From: UBA7672 sp041166025
GTDB lineage: Bacteria; Pseudomonadota; Alphaproteobacteria; Caulobacterales; Hyphomonadaceae
Reading direction: 5' to 3'
Length of the DNA: 64,000 nucleotides
Assembly: GCA_041166025.1 (NCBI GenBank)
Contig: JBEAMJ010000037.1
Span: 57,271-121,270 of the forward strand
Shown: in pieces, positions 53,334 to 62,442 of the stretch
Layout of the letters: each line of letters starts with the position of its first letter
Position numbering within the stretch: position 1 is the stretch's first letter
Position numbers and translations under genes: made by a program
Notes under the pieces: model-generated
What the model was told of the DNA's origin: nothing
Seen by the model: the letters and a program-made list of their open reading frames with translations, nothing else
The model's database searches: none

Positions 53334-54394
53334 CAGACACTCCTGACATCGGGCCAGGCGCCATGACCCAGCGCCGCGACCACGGTCCAGCGCTGGCCGA
53401 TGCGGTCGCCAAGCGCCTGGCGCCAGCCAATATGGTCATGGTCGAGCCAGGCTTCGACCTCCGGGCTGACCCGCGCCTCGAGACGCGCGCCACGGTCCTG
53501 CCAACCTGCCGTCTCGATCGCACGGAGCGTCTCCAGCGCGGCGCGCTCAACCGTGCCGGTCGCGAGCGCATCGACGAGCGGGCGGCCGCGCCGTGCAATC
53601 GCCGCCTCGACGACGCCGAGCCTCGACATCTCGAGTATGTCGCTCGATCGCGCGAGATAGCCGGCCAGAATCTCGCGATAACGTGCCACCACAGCGCGAC
53701 GGCCTTCCGCCTGCTTCATTCCCACACAGTCGATCATCACTAGCCCGCCAAGGGAGCGGAGCGAGATCTGTCGTGCCGCAGCCTCGACCGCGGCTAGGTT
53801 GACCTCCTGCGCAAAGCGCTCGGGATCGCCCGCGCCGCGCCGCGCGCCGCCATCGACGTCGATCAGCACCGCGCCGCGCGTTGGGTCGATTGCGATGTCG
53901 CCGCCGCCGGGCAGCTGCACCACGCCATGCGTCGCCTCGTCGATCGCCGCATCGACCAGCGCGCGCGCTTGTGCGCCGGTTATCTCAACGTCAATGCTGA
54001 CCCCTTCGAGGAAGCAGTCCGTTTGCGGCGGCGCATGCAGGCTTGGCCGGTCCGGCGCGGCGATCTTCGGCGAGATATCCGCCAGCGCCAGCAGCGGCCC
54101 CTTGCCCGCCCACGCTTCGGCCTTAATTCGGAAGGCGATCATCGCGCCTTCGATCACCCGTTGCCCCGGTGTAGGTTCGATCACGCCATCCGGCGCATGT
54201 CCAAGATCCACGAACCAGCCACGCCCACCCGGCAGGCGCGCCCGGACCCTGCCCCATCGCACTTCCCCCAACAGCGCGCGGACCCCGCGCTCGCTCCAGC
54301 GTTCGATATGCAGACGGAAAGGTCGCTCCTGGTCGTCGAGCAGGAGGCGGCGTGTCTCTCCCACGGCTTCATCGATGACGAGCCGCACATTCAT
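53333..54394 (-). CDS. Ribonuclease E/G family protein (short form)
   Basis: 353 residues, RNase E/G catalytic core. S1-like part with VDLGHAPDG; metal-binding Asp residues in AVLIDVDGGARRG and LVMIDCVGMKQ; NLAAVEAAARQISLRSLGG between them. It is shorter than RNase G and lacks the CPxCxG Zn-link and the degradosome scaffold, like other short alphaproteobacterial members. Start ATG at 54394 overlaps the maf stop by ATGA; 54406 is possible. Probable role in RNA maturation. Confidence 0.9.
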   Translation of the reverse strand: MNVRLVIDEAVGETRRLLLDDQERPFRLHIERWSERGVRALLGEVRWGRVRARLPGGRGWFVDLGHAPDGVIEPTPGQRVIEGAMIAFRIKAEAWAGKGPLLALADISPKIAAPDRPSLHAPPQTDCFLEGVSIDVEITGAQARALVDAAIDEATHGVVQLPGGGDIAIDPTRGAVLIDVDGGARRGAGDPERFAQEVNLAAVEAAARQISLRSLGGLVMIDCVGMKQAEGRRAVVARYREILAGYLARSSDILEMSRLGVVEAAIARRGRPLVDALATGTVERAALETLRAIETAGWQDRGARLEARVSPEVEAWLDHDHIGWRQALGDRIGQRWTVVAALGHGAWPDVRSV

Positions 54395-55005
54395 GCGCTG
54401 CTCCATCGCCGCGCCACCGGGTAGCCGAGCCCCTCGAGAACCGATGCTGTCTCGTAGAGGGGCAAGCCGACGATTGCGGAATAGGATCCGGTTATGCCGG
54501 TTACGAAGCTGCCCGCCTGTCCCTGGATCGCATAGCCGCCCGCCTTGCCGCGCCACTCCCCGCTGCTGATGTAGCCCTCGATCTCCTGGCCGGACAGCCG
54601 CTTGAAGGCCACGCGCGCCTCCACAAGCCGCGAAGCAGATCGCCCATCTGGTGCGAAAACGGCGACGCCGGTCACCACGTCATGCTTGCGGCCGGACATT
54701 AGCTCCAGGCACGCCCGCGCGTCGCTCTCCGTCTCGGCCTTGGGCAGGATGCGTCGCCCGACACCGACAACCGTATCCGCCGCGATCACGAACATTCCTT
54801 GCAGGCGCGCACGCGCCGCCTCGCCCTTCTGGATGGCCAGCCGCCTTGCGAGATGGCCCGGGCGCTCGCCGCGTTGGGGAGTCTCGTCGATGTCGGCAGG
54901 AGCGATGCGCTCGGGCACGAGGCCGATCTGGCCCAGCAGGTCCAGCCGTCGCGGGCTCGCACTGGCCAGCGCAAGCCCCGGACTGGTCCTGTCTGTGGTC
55001 GTCAC
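54391..55005 (-). CDS. maf: Maf-family nucleoside triphosphate pyrophosphatase
   Basis: 204 residues: LALASASPRRLDLLGQIG, DIDETP, IAADTVVGVGRRILPK, LSGRKHDVVTGVAV-like MSGRKHDVVTGVAVF and GKAGGYAIQGQAGSFV with ITGSYSAIVGLPLYE. Maf proteins hydrolyse dTTP/UTP or modified nucleotides to monophosphates. Located between infA and the RNase gene in the usual order. Confidence 0.94.
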   Translation of the reverse strand: MTTTDRTSPGLALASASPRRLDLLGQIGLVPERIAPADIDETPQRGERPGHLARRLAIQKGEAARARLQGMFVIAADTVVGVGRRILPKAETESDARACLELMSGRKHDVVTGVAVFAPDGRSASRLVEARVAFKRLSGQEIEGYISSGEWRGKAGGYAIQGQAGSFVTGITGSYSAIVGLPLYETASVLEGLGYPVARRWSSA

Positions 55006-55030
55006 TTGAAGGGGCTCACGGCGGATGCCG

Positions 55031-55249
55031 TTACTTGAAGCGGTAGGTGATGCGGCCCTTGGTCAGGTCGTAGGGCGTCATCTCGACGAGCACTTTGTCG
55101 CCGGTCAGCACGCGAATGCGGTTCTTCCGCATCTTACCGGCCGTATGCGCGATGATCTCGTGATCGTTGGACAGCTTCACGCGAAACGTCGCGTTGGGCA
55201 GCAGTTCAACGATCGTGCCTTCGAATTCGATCAGTTCTTCCTTCGCCAT
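55031..55249 (-). CDS. infA: Translation initiation factor IF-1
   Basis: 72 residues, complete S1/OB-fold: MAKEELIEFEGTIVELLPN, then NDHEIIAHTAGKMRKNRIRVL and the ending TYRFK. The sequence is essentially the standard alphaproteobacterial IF-1. AAGGAG lies upstream. It binds the 30S A site during initiation. Confidence 0.98.
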   Translation of the reverse strand: MAKEELIEFEGTIVELLPNATFRVKLSNDHEIIAHTAGKMRKNRIRVLTGDKVLVEMTPYDLTKGRITYRFK

Positions 55250-55338
55250 GAGGCTCCTTGCAGGCGGCTGGGTCGTGGGCGAGGCCCCTATACACGTATT
55301 CCGCGGGATTCGTCGATTCCCCCGAAAACCCGTGCCTT

Positions 55339-55809
55339 CTAGCCCCGGGCATGCAGGGCGCAGACGAGGGTGAACAGCCGTCGGGCGGTGTCGAAATCGA
55401 CTTCGGCCTTGTCCGCCAGCCGCTCGGTCAGGACCTGCGATCCCTCATTGTGCAGTCCCCGCCGCCCCATATCGATGGCCTCGATCTGGCTCGGCGTCGA
55501 ATTGCGGATCGCGTCGTAATAGCTGTCGCAGATCATGAAATAGTCCTTGATCACCCGCCGCAGCGCCGTCAGCGACAGCAGCAGTTTCCGGACTGGCGAT
55601 CCATCCTGTTCCGAGATGTCAAAGACCAGCCGGTTATCTGCCAGCGAAAGCACAACATTGTACGGCCCGCCCTCATGGCCCACGACGCGAAAGCTGTTCG
55701 CCTCCAGTAAGTCGAAGATTGCGACCTTGCGTTCGTGATCTGCATCCGGCCCGGCTGGCGCGAGGCTCTTCTCGTCGATCTCGATCGCGGCGATGCGGCA
55801 GCTGGACAT
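55339..55809 (-). CDS. UPF0262 family protein
   Basis: 156 residues: IAAIEIDEKSL, ERKVAIFDLLEANSF, GGPYNVVLSLADNRLVFDI, LTALRRVIKDYFMICDSYYDAIR, ending EVDFDTARRLFTLVCAL. Uncharacterised family restricted largely to alphaproteobacteria and placed after hisD. Start ATG at 55809 shares one base with the hisD stop. No catalytic motif recognised. Confidence 0.92.
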   Translation of the reverse strand: MSSCRIAAIEIDEKSLAPAGPDADHERKVAIFDLLEANSFRVVGHEGGPYNVVLSLADNRLVFDISEQDGSPVRKLLLSLTALRRVIKDYFMICDSYYDAIRNSTPSQIEAIDMGRRGLHNEGSQVLTERLADKAEVDFDTARRLFTLVCALHARG

Positions 55810-57107
55810 CACCCATTGCCCCGGCGGATCGATACAGAGAGCCCGTGCGCGGGCAGCCCCTCGCATTTCGCAAGGATCTCTGCCGCAGACGCCAGATGGC
55901 GGAATCCCTGTTCGGTGATCCGCTGAACCGAGGTCCGCTTCATGAAGTCCAGCACGGAGAGCCCCGAGGCAAACCGCGCCGCGCCAGACGTCGGCAGGAC
56001 ATGGTTCGATCCAGTCACGTAATCGCCCAGCGCCTCCGGCGCCCAGCGGCCGAGGAAGATGGCGCCGGAGTGACGAACATCCTTCGCAATCGCGTCAGGA
56101 TCCATCGTGGCGATCTCAACATGCTCAGGCGCGATCTGGTTGATGATCTCAGCCGCGCGCGCCATGGGCGCAATGACAACCGCGCCATAGTCGCGCCATG
56201 CATCCACGGCTGTCTTCGCGGTGGCGAGCTGCACGATCTGCTGCTCGACGGCCGCCTCGACACGCGCGGCCCACGCGGCGTCATCCGTGATCAGGATCGA
56301 CTGGGCCAGCGGATCGTGTTCCGCCTGGCTCAGGAGATCGGCCGCAATCCACTCCGGCCTGTTGTGATTGTCCGCGACCACGGTGATCTCGGATGGCCCG
56401 GCGATCGTGTCGATACCAACGTCTCCGAAAACGATGCGCTTGGCGGCCGCAACATAGGCGTTACCGGGTCCCACGATCTTGTCGACCGGCCTGAGATTGC
56501 CGGCCCCGTAGGCCAGCGCGGCCACGGCCTGCGCGCCTCCGATTGGATAGAACTCCGTGGCCCCCGCACGCACCGCCGCATAAGCCACGGCCGGGTTGAG
56601 CTGTCCGCCGGGCACTGGGGACACCATCACGATCCGCTTCACGCCTGCAGCACGCGCCGGGATGGCATTCATCAGTACGGAACTTGGATAGCTCGCCCGG
56701 CCGCCCGGCACATAAAGACCCACGGCATCAACCGGCGTCCATCGCCAGCCGAGCTCAAGCCCGTTCGGATCCGTGAAGCTGTGATCCCTTGGCCGCTGCT
56801 CCTGGTGGTAGCGCTCGATGCGCCCCGCCGCGAAGTTCAGCGCTTCCCGAACGTGAACGGCGCATTGCTCCGCCGCCTCCAGCAAGTCAACGCCGCTTGC
56901 CTGGAGTGTGTCTGGATCGATCTCGACATTGTCGAAACGGAGCGTGTGCGCCGCTACCGCCTCGCCCCCACGCTCTCTGACATTGCGGACGATCGCGGCC
57001 GTTGCTGCGTGCACATCTTCCGTACCTTGCGCCCTGCGCAGCGAAAGGAACCTGCCGAACGCATCCACGAAGTCGGCTTCGGCTGCATTGAAGCGGCGGA
57101 TGCTCAT
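55809..57107 (-). CDS. hisD: Histidinol dehydrogenase
   Basis: 432 residues; NAD- and Zn-dependent oxidation of L-histidinol to histidine, the last two steps of the pathway. Motifs: GRASYPSSVLMNAIPARAAGV, FYPIGGAQAVAALAYG, IVGPGNAYVAAAKR, IAGPSEITVVADN, PEHVEIAT and GRWAPEALGDYVTGSNHVLPT. Overlaps the DUF2948 gene by four bases. No other his genes in the window. Confidence 0.97.
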   Translation of the reverse strand: MSIRRFNAAEADFVDAFGRFLSLRRAQGTEDVHAATAAIVRNVRERGGEAVAAHTLRFDNVEIDPDTLQASGVDLLEAAEQCAVHVREALNFAAGRIERYHQEQRPRDHSFTDPNGLELGWRWTPVDAVGLYVPGGRASYPSSVLMNAIPARAAGVKRIVMVSPVPGGQLNPAVAYAAVRAGATEFYPIGGAQAVAALAYGAGNLRPVDKIVGPGNAYVAAAKRIVFGDVGIDTIAGPSEITVVADNHNRPEWIAADLLSQAEHDPLAQSILITDDAAWAARVEAAVEQQIVQLATAKTAVDAWRDYGAVVIAPMARAAEIINQIAPEHVEIATMDPDAIAKDVRHSGAIFLGRWAPEALGDYVTGSNHVLPTSGAARFASGLSVLDFMKRTSVQRITEQGFRHLASAAEILAKCEGLPAHGLSVSIRRGNG

Positions 57108-57571
57108 GGCCGCCTCTTGTCATGATCGGGTCGGCGCCGCGTCGGCCATGCTGGCCCGATGTCAGCCAATGTCACATCCACGCACTCGGCAGTCAGCTCG
57201 ACCTGCGCATCACCGGAGAAGAACAGCTTCACCACGCCCCCAGGGGGCTCGGCGCCTGGCTCGAAGCTGATATCCATCAGCGAATAGACCGCATCGACGT
57301 CCTTCGTCACACCACGCGTGCGAACGCCCTGCACCCCAGCAAACGCCAGCACGGCGCGCGAGCGGAAATACGGCATGCGCTTACCCGCTCGCTCCCACTG
57401 GAAGCGATTGATCTCAAGCCCAAACGTGCGCGAGCGGGCGTCGAACCTGATATCCTGCGGCTTGACGAGCCCGTCCTGGGCGGCAGCCGCGATGATGGCC
57501 AGCCCTTCGGCGTCTTCCGCGAGGAGCTTCAGCGCGCTCACGTCGAATTCCTTCTGTCCGACCATGGGCAA
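57104..57571 (-). CDS. DUF2948 family protein
   Basis: 155 residues: LKLLAEDAEGLAIIAAAAQDG, LVKPQDIRFDARSRTFGLEINRFQWE, YFRSRAVLAFAGVQGVRTRG and FFSGDAQVELTAECVDVTLADIGPAWPT. Alphaproteobacterial family of unknown function found between murA and hisD. Two in-frame ATGs (residues 1 and 3) are equally possible. Confidence 0.9.
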   Translation of the reverse strand: MPMVGQKEFDVSALKLLAEDAEGLAIIAAAAQDGLVKPQDIRFDARSRTFGLEINRFQWERAGKRMPYFRSRAVLAFAGVQGVRTRGVTKDVDAVYSLMDISFEPGAEPPGGVVKLFFSGDAQVELTAECVDVTLADIGPAWPTRRRPDHDKRRP

Positions 57572-57668
57572 AGCCTGTGGGGGCCAAACGCACGAGGCGC
57601 GCGAACGGCGGCGGTCTTCCTAGACCAGAATACAGGATTTCTCCAGCGACACGGCCGCCGCACCGGCG

Positions 57669-58943
57669 TCAGGCTGAATCCCCCTGGCGGGTGATCCTGG
57701 CGCCGCAGCGCCCAAGCTTTTCCTCCAGTCGCTCGAAGCCGCGGTCGAGATGGTAAATGCGGTTCACGACCGTCTCCCCTTCCGCCACCAACGCTGCGAT
57801 CACAAGGCTCACCGACGCCCTCAGGTCTGTCGCCATCACCTGTGCGCCCTTGAGCTTCACGACACCCCTGACGACCGCCTCATTGCCGCGTACATGGATA
57901 TTCGCGCCGAGCCGGCTCAGTTCCGGGGCATGCATGAACCTGTTCTCAAAGATGTTCTCGCGGATCGTGCTGGTTCCCTCGGCGATGCACATCAGCGCCA
58001 TGAACTGCGCCTGCAGGTCGGTCGGAAACCCCGGGTGTGGGGAGGTTTCCACATCCACCGCCTTCAGGGGCGTCGCCGGATCGCGCTTGATGCGAAGACC
58101 CTTAGGTTCGACCTCCACGGTGACGCCAGCGCGCCGCAGACAATCGATGAGGGCGCCGAGGTCTGCCTCGCGTGCGCCCTCAAGGAGGACATTCCCGCCC
58201 GTCGCCGCCGCCGCGATCGCGAATGTGCCGGCCTCGATCCGGTCGGCGATCACGTCGTGACGCGCGCCTGTCAGTCTCGGTACGCCCTGGATGCGGATCG
58301 TCGGCGTGCCGTAACCACTGACTTTGGCGCCACAAGCATTGAGACAGACCGCCAGATCGCCGATCTCGGGCTCGCAGGCGGCGTTTTCGAGGATCGTCTC
58401 GCCATCAGCCAGCACGGCTGCAAGCATCGCGTGCTCCGTCGCCCCAACCGAGACGAAAGGAAAATTGATGTGGGCACCCCTGAGGCCACGCAGCGCCGCC
58501 GCCTTCACATAGCCTTCCTCGATGACGATATCGGCGCCCATCGCCTCGAACGCCATCAGGTGCAGGTCCACCGGCCGCGCCCCGATCGCGCAGCCACCGG
58601 GCAGCGACACCGTCGCATGCCCCACACGCGCGAGCAGCGGCCCGAGCACGTTAAATGTCGCGCGCATCTTCCGGACAAGGTCATAGGGCGCGATGGTCGA
58701 GGAGATGTTTTCTGCGTGCATTCGGCAGAGCGCCTCGCCCTTCGGCCACTCCACCACGACACCGAGGCTCTGCAGCAGCTTTTCCATGAAGCGCGTGTCC
58801 GCGAGGTTCGGCATGGAGGTCAGCACCAGCGGTTCCTCGCATAACAGCGAGGCGGCCATGAGCTTCAACGCGGAGTTCTTCGCGCCGGAAACGGGAATCC
58901 GGCCTTCGAGCGGCCCGCTGGCGAGAATCGAGAGCTTGTCCAT
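57669..58943 (-). CDS. murA: UDP-N-acetylglucosamine 1-carboxyvinyltransferase
   Basis: 424 residues; first committed step of peptidoglycan synthesis, transferring enolpyruvate to UDP-GlcNAc. Motifs: ISGAKNSALKLMAASLL-type PVSGAKNSALKLMAAS near residue 20, the active-site cysteine loop LPGGCAIGARPVDLH (target of fosfomycin), FPTDLQAQFMALM, ENRFMHAPEL and the ending YHLDRGFERLEEKL. Length normal. It leads the minus-strand run to yacG after a 97-bp gap. Confidence 0.97.
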   Translation of the reverse strand: MDKLSILASGPLEGRIPVSGAKNSALKLMAASLLCEEPLVLTSMPNLADTRFMEKLLQSLGVVVEWPKGEALCRMHAENISSTIAPYDLVRKMRATFNVLGPLLARVGHATVSLPGGCAIGARPVDLHLMAFEAMGADIVIEEGYVKAAALRGLRGAHINFPFVSVGATEHAMLAAVLADGETILENAACEPEIGDLAVCLNACGAKVSGYGTPTIRIQGVPRLTGARHDVIADRIEAGTFAIAAAATGGNVLLEGAREADLGALIDCLRRAGVTVEVEPKGLRIKRDPATPLKAVDVETSPHPGFPTDLQAQFMALMCIAEGTSTIRENIFENRFMHAPELSRLGANIHVRGNEAVVRGVVKLKGAQVMATDLRASVSLVIAALVAEGETVVNRIYHLDRGFERLEEKLGRCGARITRQGDSA

Positions 58944-58992
58944 GAGGGCTGGTTATGGAGCCGAAATTGGCGGGCACAAGGCGTGAGCCCGC

Positions 58993-59157
58993 CTAATCCT
59001 CGGCGGGGTCCGGCTTTCCTGGGTCTTCCGCTTCATTTCGATGGGCGGCAGCCTTGCGGCGCTTCAGGTTTGCCCGGAGTGCGTCGGCCAGGCGCTGCTT
59101 GCGTTTGTCGGCCCCGGCGGCCTGTTTGCGGGGATTTTCCTGATCATTCCGCGACAT
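58993..59157 (-). CDS. Small basic protein, function unknown
   Basis: 54 residues, highly charged and helical: MSRNDQENPRKQ, KQRLADALRANLKRRKAA, then an acidic end. Similar short ORFs with an RLAxALRxNLxRRK core are frequent beside murA in alphaproteobacteria, as I recall. The preceding ATG at 59160 is in frame and may be used instead. Confidence 0.65.
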   Translation of the reverse strand: MSRNDQENPRKQAAGADKRKQRLADALRANLKRRKAAAHRNEAEDPGKPDPAED

Positions 59158-59231
59158 CATGGCCTGTCTAGCACCTCCCCTTCCCATTGGGAGGGGTTTC
59201 CGTTATGCGAACGCCTCCGCTTCGGCGGAAT

Positions 59232-59306
<75 letters not shown>

Positions 59307-59316
59307 GTCGCAAACC

Positions 59317-60630
59317 CTATCCCTCGACCCTGGCGTCCGGCGACATTCCCCTCAACCGCGCCACATCCTCATCCGTCATGAACACGTCGAGGGTCAGCTC
59401 CGACTCGCCCGACAGCATCTCCGCCGACACTTCGCAGTTCTTGTGCAACCAGGCGTGCAGCCGTCCGTCCGCCGCCGGGATTGTCACGCGCCGCGGCCGC
59501 CGGTTGCGGAAAAGCACGCCTTCGATCCGGAAAAGCAACTCATCGACCCCCTGCCCTGTCAGCGCGGACGCGAGGAACGCCGGCGGGTTGTGGGTCTCGG
59601 CCCGGGCGGCCAGCACGCTGCGGGCAGCCTCGCCCAGCGCATCCGCCTTGTTCCACACCTCGATCACCGGTGGGCGCTCCAGACCGGTCTCCTCTGAGAG
59701 CTGCTCCAGGATCGTGTAGACATCGTTCGATTGGTACTCCGTATCTGGGTGCGCGATGTCGCGGACATGGATCAACATGTCGGCTTCCATCGCCTCTTCC
59801 AGCGTGGCCCGGAAAGCGGCGACGAGCGTCGTCGGCAGATCGGTGATGAAGCCGACCGTATCGACCAACGCCATCCGCCGGCCCGACGCCGCCACGATCT
59901 CGCGCGCGGTAGGATCGAGCGTGGCGAAGGGCATGTCAGCCGCCAACACGTCTGAGGAGGTAAGCCGGTTGAACAGGGTCGACTTTCCGGCGTTGGTGTA
60001 GCCAACGATCGCCGCAACCGGCGCGCCACGCCTGGCCCTGCCCTCGCGTTGCAATCGCCGCGTGCGACGCACATCCTCAAGCTCCCGCTTGAACCCGGCA
60101 ATGCGCTTGTCCAGCAATCGTCTGTCGGTTTCGAGTTGGCTTTCGCCGGGGCCGCCGAGGAAGCCAAACCCGCCGCGTTGGCGTTCAAGGTGCGTCCACG
60201 TCCGCACCAGCCGCGAGCGCTCGTAGAGCGAGCGCGCCATCTCCACTTGCAGTCTGCCTTCCGCTGTCCGTGCGCGTAAGCCGAAGATCTCGAGGATCAG
60301 CCCGGTCCGGTCCACAACCTTGAGCTTGAGCTCGGTCTCGAGGTTACGCTGCTGAACCGGTGTCAGCGCGCCATCGACGATGAACAGCGTCACGCCTTGA
60401 TCACGAAAGCGGCGGGACAGCGCATCGAGCTGTCCTGCGCCCAGAAGTCGCGCCGGGTGAGGTTCACGCACATTGACCTGTTCGGCAAAAGCCAGTTTCA
60501 CGCCGAGCGCCTCGGCCAGGCCCATGCTCTCTTCCAGGCGGGATCGTGCGACCTCTGCCCCGCCGATCACGGGCAGAACAACCGCGGCGACATCCTCAGG
60601 CGGCCCGCGGTCGATCAGGTCTCTTGGCAA
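59317..60630 (-). CDS. hflX: GTPase HflX
   Basis: 437 residues; ribosome-associated GTPase that rescues stalled ribosomes under stress. N-terminal domain with PARLLGAGQLDAL and VDGALTPVQQRNLE; glycine-rich ERQRGGFGFLGGPGESQLE; G domain with G1 GYTNAGKSTLFN, G3 DTVGF and G4 NKAD. Starts with TTG directly on the hfq stop (TGATTG); GAGGA within the last hfq codons serves as ribosome binding site. Confidence 0.95.
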   Translation of the reverse strand: MPRDLIDRGPPEDVAAVVLPVIGGAEVARSRLEESMGLAEALGVKLAFAEQVNVREPHPARLLGAGQLDALSRRFRDQGVTLFIVDGALTPVQQRNLETELKLKVVDRTGLILEIFGLRARTAEGRLQVEMARSLYERSRLVRTWTHLERQRGGFGFLGGPGESQLETDRRLLDKRIAGFKRELEDVRRTRRLQREGRARRGAPVAAIVGYTNAGKSTLFNRLTSSDVLAADMPFATLDPTAREIVAASGRRMALVDTVGFITDLPTTLVAAFRATLEEAMEADMLIHVRDIAHPDTEYQSNDVYTILEQLSEETGLERPPVIEVWNKADALGEAARSVLAARAETHNPPAFLASALTGQGVDELLFRIEGVLFRNRRPRRVTIPAADGRLHAWLHKNCEVSAEMLSGESELTLDVFMTDEDVARLRGMSPDARVEG

Positions 60631-60876
60631 TCAGTCCTCGTCTTCATTCTCGAAGAGATTGACCGGCGCGTTGGGCGCGATGGTCGAGATGGCGTGCTTG
60701 TACACCAGCTGCGGCGGGCGACCTTCGCCCTTGAGCAGCACGCAGAAATTATCAAACCAGGTCACAATGCCCTGGAGCTTGACGCCGTTCACAAGGAACA
60801 CGGTCAGGGGCGTTTTCCCCTTCCGCACGGCGTTGAGGAAGATGTCCTGCAGGTTCTGTTTCTTGTCAGCCGACAT
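60631..60876 (-). CDS. hfq: RNA chaperone Hfq
   Basis: 81 residues: Sm1 QNLQDIFLNAVRKGKTPLTVFLVNGVKL with conserved Gln, and Sm2 VYKHAISTI with the KH motif; short acidic tail FENEDED. Forms hexamers pairing sRNAs with mRNAs. Start at MSADKKQN; the long upstream open frame is unrelated. Directly upstream of hflX and downstream of ntrX, as in many alphaproteobacteria. Confidence 0.97.
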   Translation of the reverse strand: MSADKKQNLQDIFLNAVRKGKTPLTVFLVNGVKLQGIVTWFDNFCVLLKGEGRPPQLVYKHAISTIAPNAPVNLFENEDED

Positions 60877-61005
60877 GGATGTTGCGAGCCTTCTTTGCTG
60901 GGGCCTTGCCGAACCTTTAGCCTTTCCGGCTCGCAATGAGCAATGGCTTGCCCTCCCGCTCTTGTGCGGTGGGTCGGTTCGCCTGCCATGCTTGCGAAAG
61001 CCAGC

Positions 61006-61029
61006 GGCGCCGCCCGCAAGGACGGCGCC
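61006..61029 (-). terminator. GC hairpin after ntrX, weak terminator candidate
   Basis: A perfect 7-bp stem GGCGCCG/CGGCGCC with a 10-base loop, 25 bp after the ntrX stop. No T-run follows on either strand, so it may attenuate or protect the transcript rather than terminate it. Confidence 0.3.
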
Positions 61030-61053
61030 GCAGCAAGACAAGACTGCGCCAGT

Positions 61054-62442
61054 TTAGCCCTGCGGCTCCTTGATTCCGAGGCTTGTGTCGACGCCGAGGG
61101 CTTTCAGCTTGCGGTGCAGCGCCGAGCGCTCCATCCCGATGAAGGCGGCAGTGCGCGAGACATTGCCCCCGAAACGGGTGATCTGCATCGCCAGATACTC
61201 GCGCTCGAAATGCTCCCTTGCATCCCGCAGGGACATCGAGATCATCTGCATCGAGCCCGCCGCTGACGCCCCGCCACCCTTGGAGTCGCTTGGCAGATGC
61301 TCCGCCGTGATAGGCCCGGCCGGCTCGCCATTGGTGAGGATCAGCAACCTTTCCACGACATTGCGCAACTGGCGCACATTGCCCGGCCACTCGCTGGCCT
61401 GCAGCACCGCAATCGCCTCGTCTGCAAACGGACGCGGCTGCAGGCCGGTCGCGTCAGCCACACGCTGAATGAAGTAGCGAACGAGGTCGGGGATATCCTC
61501 ACGACGGCGATCCAGCGCCGGAACATCGACCGGCACCACGTTGAGCCGATAGTAAAGGTCTTCCCGGAACCGTCCGGCGGCGATCTCGGCTCGCAGGTCG
61601 CGCGCTGTCGTCGAGAGCACGCGAACATCCACCGCCACATCGTCCTGGCCATTCCGGCGTTTGAAACGCTGGTCGACCAGCACCCGCAGGATGCGACTCT
61701 GCGCCGCCAGCGGCATGTCGGAAATCTCGTCAAGCAGGATCGTCCCGCCATGTGCCTGCTCGAACAGCCCGATCTTGGGCGCCTTGCCGTTGCCCATCTC
61801 TTCGCCGAAGAGCTCGGCCTCGATCCGCTCCGGGTCCATCGACGCAGTGTTGATGACAATGAAGGATCCGCTGGCGCGGCCGGAGCGATCATGGATGAGG
61901 CGCGCCACGAGGTCCTTGCCTGACCCGGGCGGGCCCGAAATCATGATGCGGCTGTTGGTCGGCGCCACCTTGTCGATGGAGTTCGCGAGCTGAACCATGG
62001 CGCTCGAACGGCCAACCAGCTCATGCGAGGAAGCCGAGCGCGCCATGAGACGCGAGTTCTCCCGCTTCAACGCAGCGTTTTCGAGTGCGCGCTGCACTGT
62101 GACGATCAGCTTCTCGGACTTGAACGGCTTTTCGAGATAGTCATAGGCCCCACGCCGGATCGCCTCGACCGCCGTCTCGACGGTGCCGTGGCCGGAGATC
62201 ACGACAACCGGGAGGAAGGGATCCATCTCCTTCAGGACCGACAGGATGCCGAGGCCATCGAGCTCGGATCCTTTGAGCCAGACATCCAGCACGACAAGCC
62301 GCGGCGCCCGCGTGCGCACAGCCGCCAGCGTATCCGCCGAGTTCGCGGCAGTGCGGACGACATACCCCTCGTCCTGCAGGATGCCGCCGACCAGCTCGCG
62401 GATATCGGCTTCATCGTCGACAACAAGAATCTCGGCAGTCAT
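61054..62442 (-). CDS. ntrX: NtrX response regulator (sigma-54-activator type, lacking GAFTGA)
   Basis: 462 residues: receiver domain with VDDEAD, phospho-Asp in LVVLDVWLKGSE and KPF; AAA+ domain with Walker A GPPGSGKDLVAR, ILLDEISDMPLAAQSRILRVL and the arginine region GRFREDLYYRLNVV; C-terminal Fis-type HTH (NVSRTAAFIGMERSALHRKLKAL). Where the sigma-54-contacting GAFTGA loop should be, it reads ELFGEEMGNGKAPKIGLFEQ. It overlaps ntrY (TGATG). Works with NtrY in nitrogen/redox and cell-envelope responses in relatives. Confidence 0.95.
   Translation of the reverse strand: MTAEILVVDDEADIRELVGGILQDEGYVVRTAANSADTLAAVRTRAPRLVVLDVWLKGSELDGLGILSVLKEMDPFLPVVVISGHGTVETAVEAIRRGAYDYLEKPFKSEKLIVTVQRALENAALKRENSRLMARSASSHELVGRSSAMVQLANSIDKVAPTNSRIMISGPPGSGKDLVARLIHDRSGRASGSFIVINTASMDPERIEAELFGEEMGNGKAPKIGLFEQAHGGTILLDEISDMPLAAQSRILRVLVDQRFKRRNGQDDVAVDVRVLSTTARDLRAEIAAGRFREDLYYRLNVVPVDVPALDRRREDIPDLVRYFIQRVADATGLQPRPFADEAIAVLQASEWPGNVRQLRNVVERLLILTNGEPAGPITAEHLPSDSKGGGASAAGSMQMISMSLRDAREHFEREYLAMQITRFGGNVSRTAAFIGMERSALHRKLKALGVDTSLGIKEPQG

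Noticed and set aside
55719..57125. 468-residue open frame antisense to hisD and UPF0262
   Set aside because: Arg/His-rich composition typical of a codon-mirror frame; both opposite genes are clear family members.
57750..58844. 364-residue open frame antisense to murA
   Set aside because: Same reason; murA is unmistakable on the other strand.
59165..59215. CCTCCC/GGGAGG hairpin before tRNA-Thr as a terminator
   Set aside because: Stem can pair in several registers and no adequate T-run follows on either strand.
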